From M0103 sp040386155 (GTDB lineage: Bacteria; Bacteroidota; Bacteroidia; Flavobacteriales_D; Crocinitomicaceae), in NCBI GenBank assembly GCA_040386155.1, contig JAZKFZ010000005.1, positions 62,001 through 126,000 on the forward strand: a stretch of 64,000 nt of DNA. The letters run 5' to 3'. Of this stretch, positions 53,039 through 59,865 are shown in pieces (position 1 is the first letter of the stretch; every line of letters starts with the position of its first letter). The translations under genes were made by a program, and so were the position numbers. Under the pieces are notes generated by a model. The model was not told the DNA's origin. It did no database searches and saw nothing but the letters and a program-made list of their open reading frames with translations.

Positions 53039-53074
53039 GTATTGGATGGTATTGGATGGTATTGGATGGTATTG
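53039..53074. repeat. Tandem repeat, 10-bp unit GTATTGGATG, three copies plus GTATTG
   Basis: Perfect copies start at 53039, 53049 and 53059, and GTATTG starts the fourth. It lies in the 346-bp gap between the VOC gene and the RES-domain gene; the rest of the gap holds the first attC-like hairpin (53148-53279) and otherwise nothing I recognise. Confidence 0.85.
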
Positions 53075-53147
53075 AGATACTAAATGACTGATTTTTAGAT
53101 TTTCAAGCACTTTGTAGGAAGTAAATAAGAAATTGGAAGGGGTGATG

Positions 53148-53279
53148 TACCGGTTGGCAGCTACAAGAAGGCGCAGCTTTATAATTTTCTGTTATTCGAA
53201 AGTAGGAATTAGTTTGGTTCAAAGGAACTATTGAAAAGAAGAAAGATTCTGCTCTTGTGGGTAAGTGCTGTTATGGGTA
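53148..53279 (+). repeat. attC-like site A
   Basis: The left arm TACCGGTTGGCAGCTACAAG (from 53148) and the right arm GTGGGTAAGTGCTGTTATGG (from 53257) pair imperfectly around a roughly 90-nt centre. The left AAC core appears as ACC, so this site may be degenerate. The right core GTTATGGGTA (53270-53279) matches the inverse core of site B. Arms are similar in sequence to those of site B. Confidence 0.5.
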
Positions 53280-53313
53280 TTTTTATTATTGTTAATTTTA
53301 TTGAAATCCTTGT

Positions 53314-54537
53314 ATGAGCTCAAATCTACCTGATATTAATTTAAACTCGTTTGAAGATGTCGATAAAGCTATCGCAAGCTTTAAAAGGTTAGTAAGCAAA
53401 AAGGGGTTAAATGATGAAACAGTTAAGGTGCAGTTCTTTGAAAAGTTCGGAACCTTTTTTCTACTTTGTAAATATTATGAATCGGGTTTTCTAAGTAAAA
53501 TTCCGATGTTTCGTGTAAGACCTGCAAATAAAATTGATAACCCTAAGGATATAAAACAATTTGGGGCTCCACCAATTGATGAAAAATGCGGCTTGGGTCG
53601 AGCAAATCTTAATGGAAGAAATGTTTTTTATGGTAGTTCAAATGCCTTAGGGGCATTGATAGAAACGAAAGAAGTCTACAAAGGCAATCAGTTTTATGTT
53701 GGGCGATGGGTTTTTAATGAGAAGAAGTACGGAACTGCTGAGATTGCCGTAACTTCATATATAGATACAAAGAAGAAAACTAGAGGGCTTTGGAAGGATA
53801 TTCTATTACCAAGCGATGAGGAGCAATTAGCTTATTTCGAAAAATATTACGGAAAGGAAAAATCTTTGATACTGCTATATTTAGTCAAAGAATTAGGTAA
53901 ACTTTTTATGATAAAGAGCGAAAGATATTACCCCTTGACAGGATTTTTAGCAGACCAAGTGATATACTCACCAAATAACCCTATGTTGCCAAACTTCCTT
54001 TTATATCCTAGTGTGATAAATAGCTCTTTTTTGAATTTGGCACTACATCCAAATTTTATTCAAGATTATTACATTTTAGAAAAAATAGTAAAAGTGGAAG
54101 TAATTGGTGAATTGAAAAATAATTCTCTTAAAGTATTACCAACCGAATTTGGATTAGTTGAAGATGAAGAACTGCATTTTTTAAGTCGAGAAATAAATTT
54201 GGATGAACGATTTTTTATCATTGATAAATTGAACTGTGCTTGTGGACAAAGCATAGAATTTGACAACCCAGAAGAACTGCCGCTTACGAACTCAAAAAAT
54301 AATTCACAAAAGAATCTGAAGGAGGTTGTCGAGGTGTTTTTAGCAAAGCACATAACAGTTCCAGATTACAATGATGTTCTTAATAATCTATTTGAAAAGG
54401 ATGGTCTTCCTGTTGGTATCAAACAACAAATGTCTCTTTATTTGGAAGATTGGACTGTTAAAATGCCAGATGACATACATAAAGCCCTCGCTGCGGAATG
54501 TCAAATTGTGCAACCTTTTAAATACACGAAGCTTTAG
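53314..54537 (+). CDS. RES-domain-like protein (cassette 1)
   Basis: A 407-residue protein. Residues about 68-215 resemble the RES fold of NAD+-degrading toxins: FRVRPA with the first arginine, GLGRANLNGRNVFYGSSN, then LGALIETKE with the conserved glutamate. The C-terminal half, about 190 residues, is not recognised. Canonical RES toxins are about 150-230 residues and paired with a Xre-type antitoxin; no antitoxin gene is adjacent. The ATG is 35 nt after the cassette start. The gene sits alone between two attC-like hairpins. Confidence 0.55.
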   Translation: MSSNLPDINLNSFEDVDKAIASFKRLVSKKGLNDETVKVQFFEKFGTFFLLCKYYESGFLSKIPMFRVRPANKIDNPKDIKQFGAPPIDEKCGLGRANLNGRNVFYGSSNALGALIETKEVYKGNQFYVGRWVFNEKKYGTAEIAVTSYIDTKKKTRGLWKDILLPSDEEQLAYFEKYYGKEKSLILLYLVKELGKLFMIKSERYYPLTGFLADQVIYSPNNPMLPNFLLYPSVINSSFLNLALHPNFIQDYYILEKIVKVEVIGELKNNSLKVLPTEFGLVEDEELHFLSREINLDERFFIIDKLNCACGQSIEFDNPEELPLTNSKNNSQKNLKEVVEVFLAKHITVPDYNDVLNNLFEKDGLPVGIKQQMSLYLEDWTVKMPDDIHKALAAECQIVQPFKYTKL

Positions 54538-54549
54538 CATCTATGCTAT

Positions 54550-54683
54550 TACCCATAACAGTTTGCAGCTACCAGAAGGGTAGGACTTTTACCACAAAAC
54601 TTGATTTGAAAAACAAATGCTTGATTAACCACAAAACTGTCTTTGGAATAAGAAACCCCGACTTTTGGGTAGGTGCTGTTATC
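54550..54683 (+). repeat. attC-like site B
   Basis: The left arm is TACCCATAACAGTTTGCAGC (54550 on) continuing CTACCAGAAGGG; the right arm is GGGTAGGTGCTGTTATC (54667-54683). Inner complementarity ATAACAG/CTGTTAT and GCAGCTACC/GGTAGGTGC folds a roughly 134-nt hairpin. The outer 5' bases TACCC do not pair within the site but pair with the start of the preceding cassette. Confidence 0.6.
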
Positions 54684-54712
54684 TATTGATGCTTTTGAGT
54701 TTTGTTTAAAAA

Positions 54713-55219
54713 CTACTTTCTTTTTTTCTTCGGAGGAGTCATATTATTTCCTCTATTTGGATTAGAATTAGCCTTCATATTTGGGTTAGCGCAAAAATCA
54801 ATTTCGTGCAATGATGGTTTTCTAAAAGACATACAAGTATTTCCTTTAAAATTTGTTATTGAAAAATCCCCTTGGGAAATAATATCCATCCCTATCAGCA
54901 CATTGCATCCTCCACTAAAAGCAGTAGCACATGTAACAGTGACATCTTTAATGAGAATGCCATCATTCAAAGCAATGTCGATAATATAAGTGTTTTGCCT
55001 TGCCTGCCCATTTGCTGTATGCACAATTGACATTCCCGTAGGTATCAATCCTAAATTATCAACTATTAATTGTGTAATTACAGTTCCTGAAGCGCCAGTA
55101 TCCCAAATCGCTTTATATTGACTTTTAGTTGAAGTATTTGGTACTGTGATCTCTACGATTGTAGTAAGTTGATTAAGTAAGCCTTTGTTTGACTTTACAG
55201 TTATTGCTGATATAGGCAT
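54713..55219 (-). CDS. Retropepsin-like aspartic protease (cassette 2)
   Basis: A 168-residue single-lobe protein. AIWDTGASGTVITQLIVDNLG holds the catalytic D-T-G-A (split view: DTGASGTVI) and CNVLIGMDIISQGDFSI holds the hydrophobic-hydrophobic-G flap-side motif. The lysine-rich tail (PPKKKRK) is unusual. Such proteins would dimerise to form an active site. It is 3 bp downstream of the 80-residue gene, a gene pair I believe recurs in Bacteroidota. Orientation is opposite to the attC-like sites. Confidence 0.75.
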   Translation of the reverse strand: MPISAITVKSNKGLLNQLTTIVEITVPNTSTKSQYKAIWDTGASGTVITQLIVDNLGLIPTGMSIVHTANGQARQNTYIIDIALNDGILIKDVTVTCATAFSGGCNVLIGMDIISQGDFSITNFKGNTCMSFRKPSLHEIDFCANPNMKANSNPNRGNNMTPPKKKRK

Positions 55220-55222
55220 CTT

Positions 55223-55465
55223 CTAAATGGTAGCAAATATAACTTGTGAATGGAATATTTGTGAATGTCCTAAATCCCCAGGCAAACATTGCTGAATTAA
55301 AAATGTACCCAATTCGTAATTGGAAGTAGCAAAGTCGTATGCTTCTTCTTTAGTATCGAAAGAATTAGCAACCTGCTCATCTTTAATTACTAAATATTTA
55401 TTCAAGTACTTAGTAATTAATTCTTTTTGATGAGATAGATAGTAATCAAATTCTCTTTCTAACAT
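55223..55465 (-). CDS. Small DUF5678-like protein, partner of the aspartic protease (cassette 2)
   Basis: An 80-residue protein. HQKELITKYLNKYLVIKDEQV followed by SFDTKEEAYDFATSN resembles DUF5678-type small proteins (K-Y-x-x-K-x-L/W-V-I...V-x-x-S-x-x-x-x-E-A). It has no signal peptide. It immediately precedes the protease gene and probably forms a two-gene operon with it. Confidence 0.6.
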   Translation of the reverse strand: MLEREFDYYLSHQKELITKYLNKYLVIKDEQVANSFDTKEEAYDFATSNYELGTFLIQQCLPGDLGHSQIFHSQVIFATI

Positions 55466-55719
55466 GGTGTTTTAACTTAAAATGTGTAATTAATAAACTA
55501 TAAGCTTCTCATAAAGTTACAAACTAAATTAACGATTTGCAATTTTTATCCAGCAAAATAACCTAAAATTTCATGCAAAGATATAAAGAAAAAATAATTA
55601 ATGCATACACACCGATAATTATATAAACCTTTAGTTATGCTTAAGTTATTGTAAAAAAACATTGGCGTGATAAAACATGCAAACTAATATTTGTCTTAAC
55701 TTGTACTTCAGCATTTGTC
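55466..55719. other. Upstream region of the cassette-2 gene pair
   Basis: About 254 bp of very AT-rich DNA without an ORF. A minus-strand TATCTTTG (55583-55576) is a perfect -7 box about 110 nt upstream of the 80-residue gene, so this cassette may carry its own promoter. Nothing else is recognised before hairpin C. Confidence 0.45.
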
Positions 55720-55854
55720 GATAACGTTCCCGCGCTTGGCGAAGAAGCCGATTTTAAAATTAGTTTTATTTTCGATCCAATAACTTAAGTTTTTCGGTAA
55801 ATCGTTATTCGTTAAAGAGATTTCGGCTTTTTTGCTAAGCGTGTGTTAGTGGCA
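55720..55854 (+). repeat. attC-like site C
   Basis: The left arm starts GATAAC (55720-55725), then CGCTTGGCGAAGAAGCCGA (55733-55751); the right arm is TCGGCTTTTTTGCTAAGCG (55823-55841), then GTTAGTGGCA (55845-55854). The inner arms pair with G-U or single mismatches over about 19 bp. The sequence is unrelated to sites A and B, while the AAC...GTT architecture and overall length (135 nt) are the same. Confidence 0.6.
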
Positions 55855-55857
55855 TTA

Positions 55858-56286
55858 TTAATTTTTAGCAACTTTTATTTCACCTATAAATCTATCCGCT
55901 GGACCTTGATCTTGTTCTGTGTCAAGAAAGATTTTATCTCCATTTGTATTTATCAAAATAGTACCTAATCCCCTAGAATATATAACTGGGAAAACGTCTT
56001 TAAATGAAATAATTCTATCATCTACTTCATCATAATTGGATATTATATAAACCAATTCATCATCCTTTATTTTTAATTTCTTTTGAATATCTTCCTGATT
56101 GTCTGTTGTTTTATCAATTTTTGTCAAATGTTGCATCTTCAAAATAGAATCCCATTTATGATTCAATCTATTCGTGAATTTTCCTCGCTTTTTTGCATTA
56201 GATAATTCAACAAAAGATCTTTCTTGAGAGTTTTGTAAAATAAAGTTGTTGATGAAGGCTTTTAATATTTTCTCTTTATCATGCAT
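55858..56286 (-). CDS. Hypothetical protein (cassette 3)
   Basis: A 142-residue soluble protein, not recognised. The N-terminal half is helical and basic (KAFINNFILQNSQERSFVEL, then KKRGKFTNRLNHKW); the C-terminal half is beta-rich with SRGLGTILINTNGDKIFLDTE and ends GPADRFIGEIK. It could be a small immunity- or toxin-type protein but nothing shows this. It nearly fills the cassette, running against the array direction. Its ATG lies 14 bp inside the left edge of hairpin D. Confidence 0.6.
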   Translation of the reverse strand: MHDKEKILKAFINNFILQNSQERSFVELSNAKKRGKFTNRLNHKWDSILKMQHLTKIDKTTDNQEDIQKKLKIKDDELVYIISNYDEVDDRIISFKDVFPVIYSRGLGTILINTNGDKIFLDTEQDQGPADRFIGEIKVAKN

Positions 56287-56299
56287 ATCGTGTTGGTAT

Positions 56300-56387
56300 T
56301 GCCACTAACTTGTTTATATGCGCTATAAACATTCGCCTATCCAACAGCAATATGCTGTATAAGCGCAATTTATGCCCATTTTTGGTT
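56300..56387 (+). repeat. attC-like site D (shorter)
   Basis: The left core TGCCACTAAC (56300-56309) is complementary to the start of cassette 3. Inner arms ATGCGCTATA (near 56318) and TATAAGCGCA (near 56358) pair, with a small CAGCA-ATA-TGCTG hairpin in the centre. A GTT at 56385-56387 could be the right core. It is about 88 nt and marks the end of the array next to paaZ. Confidence 0.45.
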
Positions 56388-56407
56388 TCACCAAATTTAA
56401 TCAAAAA

Positions 56408-58486
56408 TCACGCTGGCAAGGTCTGATCGATCTTCTTTACCATTGTTAAAATAGTTGCAATACCTACCAGTGGCTCATCTGTGTCATCCAACATTTCTAC
56501 CAACCATTTTACGATTCCTCGCTGGATCTTCGTTTTTGGCTCCTCCTCATTTGCTGTCACATCAGTATCCATTTTCTCTTTACACGTAAAACGAATGTGA
56601 ATTTTTGATCCTGCATACACTGGTTTCGTGAAACGCAATTCATCAATACCGTAGTTCAATAAAACTGGATTAATTTGGTAACTGTCGACAAATAAACCTG
56701 CAGAAATGCTCATAATTAAATAGCCGTGCGCCACTTGCTCATCGAACATGGTGCCTTCGAAATTGGTCTCCCTTTTGTGCGCATAAAAATTGTCGCCGCT
56801 TAATGCTGCAAATTGATCGATGTCCTCTGAGGTAATCAAGCGACTTTCTGTAATCAATTGATCGCTGACTTTTATTTCTTCATAATGTTTCTTGAAAGGA
56901 TGAACTGAAGACAGATTACCCTTTGCTCCTACTTGAAACTGTTGTGTAATTGCTGTAATTGTAGTGGGGTGACCTTGAATTGCTGTTCTTTGTAGATAAT
57001 GCAAGATACCACGTTTTCCTCCCATTTCTTCACCACCACCGGCACGACCTGGACCTCCATGCGTAAGCAAGGGCATTGGCGAACCGTGACCCGTACTTTC
57101 TTTCGCACAGTCTTTATTCAAAACCAAAATTCGTCCGTGCATACTTGCTGCATTGACCACATACTCTGTTGCTTCTTTATCGCAAGGCGTTACAATCGAT
57201 GAAACCAACGATCCTTTCCCCATTCGAGATAATTCAATAGCGTCCTCCAATGATTTATACGGCATTAGCGTAGCAACAGGACCAAAAGTTTCGATATTGT
57301 GTACATCTGTATTTTCGAAAGGCTTATCGTTTCTGAAAAGGATTGGCGGGAAAAACGCTCCTAATTTAGCATCAGCACCAACGACATCAAACAAGTCCAC
57401 ATCACCGTACACAATTTGCTGCGATTTAGTCAATAAATCTACATTTGCTCGAACGCGCTCTACTTGTGTTTTTGTAGCCAAAGCTCCCATTCGAACACCT
57501 TCTACAGAAGGATCTCCCATTTTTGTAGAGGCCAAACGAGCAGCAATTGCTTTCTCAAGTTCATCAATATGATTTTCAGGAACAAAGATCCGACGAACCG
57601 CCGTACATTTTTGTCCCGATTTGATGGTGATTTCTTTGACCACTTCTTTCACAAAAAGATCGTACTCTTCCGTTCCAGGGATTGCTTTTTCACCTAAAAT
57701 CATTGCATTCAATGAATCAGCCTCTAAATTAAAGGCCACACTCTCAGCAGCAATTCGTGGATGTGCTTTCAACATTTTTCCTGTCGATGCACTACCAGTG
57801 AAGGTCACCGTATCTTCCATCTCAACAGAATCGATAATGCCGCGACCAAGTCCAACCACCAATTGCAGCACACCTTCCGGCAAAATCTTTGATTCGATGA
57901 TATCGCGTACCACCACTTCGGTTAAAAAGCTAGTATATTCTGAAGGCTTCACCACTGCTGGAACACCCGCCATCAAATTGACCGCAATTTTCTCTAACAT
58001 TCCCCACACAGGAAAATTAAATGCGTTGATATGAACAGCAACACCGCGCTTCGGCGTCATGATATGATGACCGATAAAAGTGCCGTTTTTTGACATAGGA
58101 GCAGCTACACCATCCACATAGAAAGGTAAATCTGGAAATTGTCGACGCAAGGATGCGTTGGCAAATAGGTTTCCGATTCCGCCCTCGATATCGATCCATG
58201 AATCTACTCGGGTAGCACCTGTCCAAGAAGAAACTTGATAGTATCGTTCTTTTTTCTCCATCAAGTAAAGAGCGAGTGCTTTGAGCATTCGGCCACGTTC
58301 TTGAAAAGTCATTTTACGAAGCGCCGATCCGCCAAATTTACGACCGTAATTAAGAATTTCAGTAAAATCAAGCCCGGCACTTGAAACTGTTCCGATTTGA
58401 TCTCCATTGATGGCATTGAATAAATTGGTTTCAACACCTTCTCCACTCACCCATTTACCAAGTACGTAATTTTGATAGCTCTGCAT
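56408..58486 (-). CDS. paaZ: Bifunctional aldehyde dehydrogenase / enoyl-CoA hydratase (PaaZ)
   Basis: About 692 residues from ATG 58486; the upstream TTG at 58507 falls inside the -7 box. The N-terminal aldehyde dehydrogenase (1-520) has the catalytic cysteine in IKSGQKCTAVRRIFVP and FTGSASTG in the cofactor region. The C-terminal MaoC-like hydratase (about 540-692) has DIDQFAALSGDNFYAH and DEQVAHGYLIMS. In phenylacetate degradation PaaZ opens the oxepin-CoA ring and oxidises the aldehyde. No other paa genes are in the window. Confidence 0.93.
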   Translation of the reverse strand: MQSYQNYVLGKWVSGEGVETNLFNAINGDQIGTVSSAGLDFTEILNYGRKFGGSALRKMTFQERGRMLKALALYLMEKKERYYQVSSWTGATRVDSWIDIEGGIGNLFANASLRRQFPDLPFYVDGVAAPMSKNGTFIGHHIMTPKRGVAVHINAFNFPVWGMLEKIAVNLMAGVPAVVKPSEYTSFLTEVVVRDIIESKILPEGVLQLVVGLGRGIIDSVEMEDTVTFTGSASTGKMLKAHPRIAAESVAFNLEADSLNAMILGEKAIPGTEEYDLFVKEVVKEITIKSGQKCTAVRRIFVPENHIDELEKAIAARLASTKMGDPSVEGVRMGALATKTQVERVRANVDLLTKSQQIVYGDVDLFDVVGADAKLGAFFPPILFRNDKPFENTDVHNIETFGPVATLMPYKSLEDAIELSRMGKGSLVSSIVTPCDKEATEYVVNAASMHGRILVLNKDCAKESTGHGSPMPLLTHGGPGRAGGGEEMGGKRGILHYLQRTAIQGHPTTITAITQQFQVGAKGNLSSVHPFKKHYEEIKVSDQLITESRLITSEDIDQFAALSGDNFYAHKRETNFEGTMFDEQVAHGYLIMSISAGLFVDSYQINPVLLNYGIDELRFTKPVYAGSKIHIRFTCKEKMDTDVTANEEEPKTKIQRGIVKWLVEMLDDTDEPLVGIATILTMVKKIDQTLPA

Positions 58487-58504
58487 ATTCTTAAAATTGA
58501 TGGT

Positions 58505-58512
58505 CAAAGATA
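58505..58512 (-). promoter_or_regulatory. -7 box TATCTTTG for paaZ
   Basis: A perfect TAnnTTTG on the minus strand, 18 nt before the ATG at 58486. It overlaps and so rules out the alternative TTG start at 58507. Confidence 0.55.
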
Positions 58513-58658
58513 AGAAAGGATTACTTATTTACGATGTACGATGTACGAATTTCCGTAGCATTTGACAGACATGGGTTTTAGATGCAGCAGGTGGGTTGAT
58601 AGATTAACCGCACGCAGATTGAGCAGATATTAGAAGATGTTTTTACCACATACTTCGG

Positions 58659-59723
58659 CTAAACTACTGCCTTTTGACGAAGATAAAAGTCCATCAGCAC
58701 CATGGCCGCCATAGACTCAACGATAGGAACTGCTCTAGGCACTACGCAAGCGTCATGTCGACCTTTACCAGTTAATTCAACTAGATTTCCAGCTCCATCA
58801 ATGGTTGTTTGCGTTTGCATGATGGTTGCGACAGGTTTAAAAGCCACTCGAAATTCGATCGGCATACCGTTGGAAATGCCACCTTGGATACCACCACTTT
58901 TGTTCGTTTGCGTGGTACCATCTTCATTGAAAAGGTCGTTATGTTCTGATCCTCTCATGGCAACTGATTGAAAACCTTCGCCAAATTCAATTCCTTTCAC
59001 TGCGTTAATTGAAAGCATTGCTTTCCCGAGTTCAGCATGTAGTTTATCAAAAACTGGCTCTCCAAGTCCAGCTGGAACATTTTTCACAATGCAACGCACA
59101 CATCCACCGATGGTATCACCTTCCTTTCGAACTAGGCGAATTAACGCTTCCATTTCAGCAGCAAGTTTTGGATTGGGACAGCGAACTGGGCTGGTTTCAA
59201 TTTCTGAAAAAGAGAAAAATTGCGAACCTTTCATTTGAATTGCGCCAACTTGATCTACGTAGCTTGAAAATTCAATGCCAAGCTTTGCTAAATATTGTTT
59301 TGCGATGGCTCCTGCCACAATTCGGCAAGCTGTTTCGCGTGCGCTTGACCTTCCACCTCCTCGATGGTCGCGAATGCCATATTTTTGTTGATAAGTGAAA
59401 TCAGCATGCGACGGACGAAAAACATCTTTCATTGCCTCGTAATCCTCCACTTTCTGATCTTCATTTTCAATAATGAAACCGATGGGAGTGCCGAGGCTTT
59501 TTCCCTCTAAAAATCCAGAAAGAAATTTGACTGTATCTGATTCTTTGCGTTGCGTAACGATGTTTGATTGTCCTGGTTTTCTGCGATCGAGTTCTTTTTG
59601 AACCATCTCGAAATTCACTTCGAACCCTGCAGGAAATCCATCAATAATTCCACCAATTGCCAAACCATGAGATTCACCAAAGGTGCTTAATCGAAAAAGA
59701 GTACCGAAGGAAGATCCTGCCAT
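58659..59723 (-). CDS. aroC: Chorismate synthase
   Basis: 354 residues from ATG 59723 (MAGSSFGTLFRLSTFGESHG); the open frame extends 31 codons further, but those residues are not part of the family and lie upstream of the promoter box. FGESHG is the first signature; DHRGGGRSSARETACRIVAG near 125-144 is the second. It makes chorismate from EPSP with reduced FMN. The -7 box ends 4 nt before this ATG, which supports the start and predicts a leaderless mRNA. Confidence 0.97.
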   Translation of the reverse strand: MAGSSFGTLFRLSTFGESHGLAIGGIIDGFPAGFEVNFEMVQKELDRRKPGQSNIVTQRKESDTVKFLSGFLEGKSLGTPIGFIIENEDQKVEDYEAMKDVFRPSHADFTYQQKYGIRDHRGGGRSSARETACRIVAGAIAKQYLAKLGIEFSSYVDQVGAIQMKGSQFFSFSEIETSPVRCPNPKLAAEMEALIRLVRKEGDTIGGCVRCIVKNVPAGLGEPVFDKLHAELGKAMLSINAVKGIEFGEGFQSVAMRGSEHNDLFNEDGTTQTNKSGGIQGGISNGMPIEFRVAFKPVATIMQTQTTIDGAGNLVELTGKGRHDACVVPRAVPIVESMAAMVLMDFYLRQKAVV

Positions 59724-59727
59724 GTAA

Positions 59728-59735
59728 CAAATATA
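59728..59735 (-). promoter_or_regulatory. -7 box TATATTTG, probably leaderless (aroC)
   Basis: A perfect TAnnTTTG on the minus strand, 4 nt before the aroC ATG at 59723. Confidence 0.55.
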
Positions 59736-59750
59736 GTGGAAAATTAGAAA

Positions 59751-59798
59751 AGTAAGTTCGCTAAATGGCGAACGTGTTGCCCATTTAGCGAACTTGCT
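59751..59798. terminator. Long hairpin between the TonB receptor gene and aroC
   Basis: AAGTTCGCTAAATGG (59754-59768) pairs perfectly with CCATTTAGCGAACTT (59781-59795); three more pairs including one G-U extend it to 18 bp, with a 12-nt loop. The left arm also contains an alternative small hairpin, GTTCGC (59756-59761) with GCGAAC (59767-59772). On the minus strand it is followed by the T-rich TACTTTTCTAATTTTCC, so termination after the receptor gene is plausible. It lies just upstream of the aroC promoter. Confidence 0.55.
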
Positions 59799-59865
59799 AC
59801 GCTTGTTGAATTGCAAATCATTCCTAAATCACCTCTACCATCTCAATCAAATTATTCTTTCAAGC

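Larger units (their letters stand above)
53148..56390 (+). mobile_element. Integron-like gene-cassette array without integrase (CALIN-like)
   Basis: Four long imperfect hairpins (A-D) alternate with three gene units. Each hairpin has an AAC-type end on the left (ACC in A) and a GTT end on the right. The start of each unit is complementary to its own end: GTTATGGGTA (53270) with TACCCATAAC (54550), GTTATC (54678) with GATAAC (55720), GTTAGTGGCA (55845) with TGCCACTAAC (56300). That is the relation expected if units are excised as circles between G and TT, as integron cassettes are. Proposed cassettes: 53271-54678, 54679-55845, 55846-56385. No integrase gene is in the window. Confidence 0.6.

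Noticed and set aside
53271..54559. Interpreting GTTATGGGTA...TACCCATAAC as terminal inverted repeats of a transposon
   Set aside because: No transposase is inside, no target-site duplication is visible, and the neighbouring units show the same rule with different sequences, which fits cassette recombination better.
58487..58507. TTG start of paaZ seven codons upstream
   Set aside because: It lies within the TATCTTTG box, so it could not be on the transcript.
58533..58552. Short tandem ACGATGT repeat downstream of aroC / upstream of paaZ
   Set aside because: Only two to three partial copies; no structure or neighbouring match.
59724..59816. N-terminal extension of aroC by 31 codons
   Set aside because: The extension contains the -7 promoter box and one arm of the hairpin; the family start MAGSSFGT lies at 59723.
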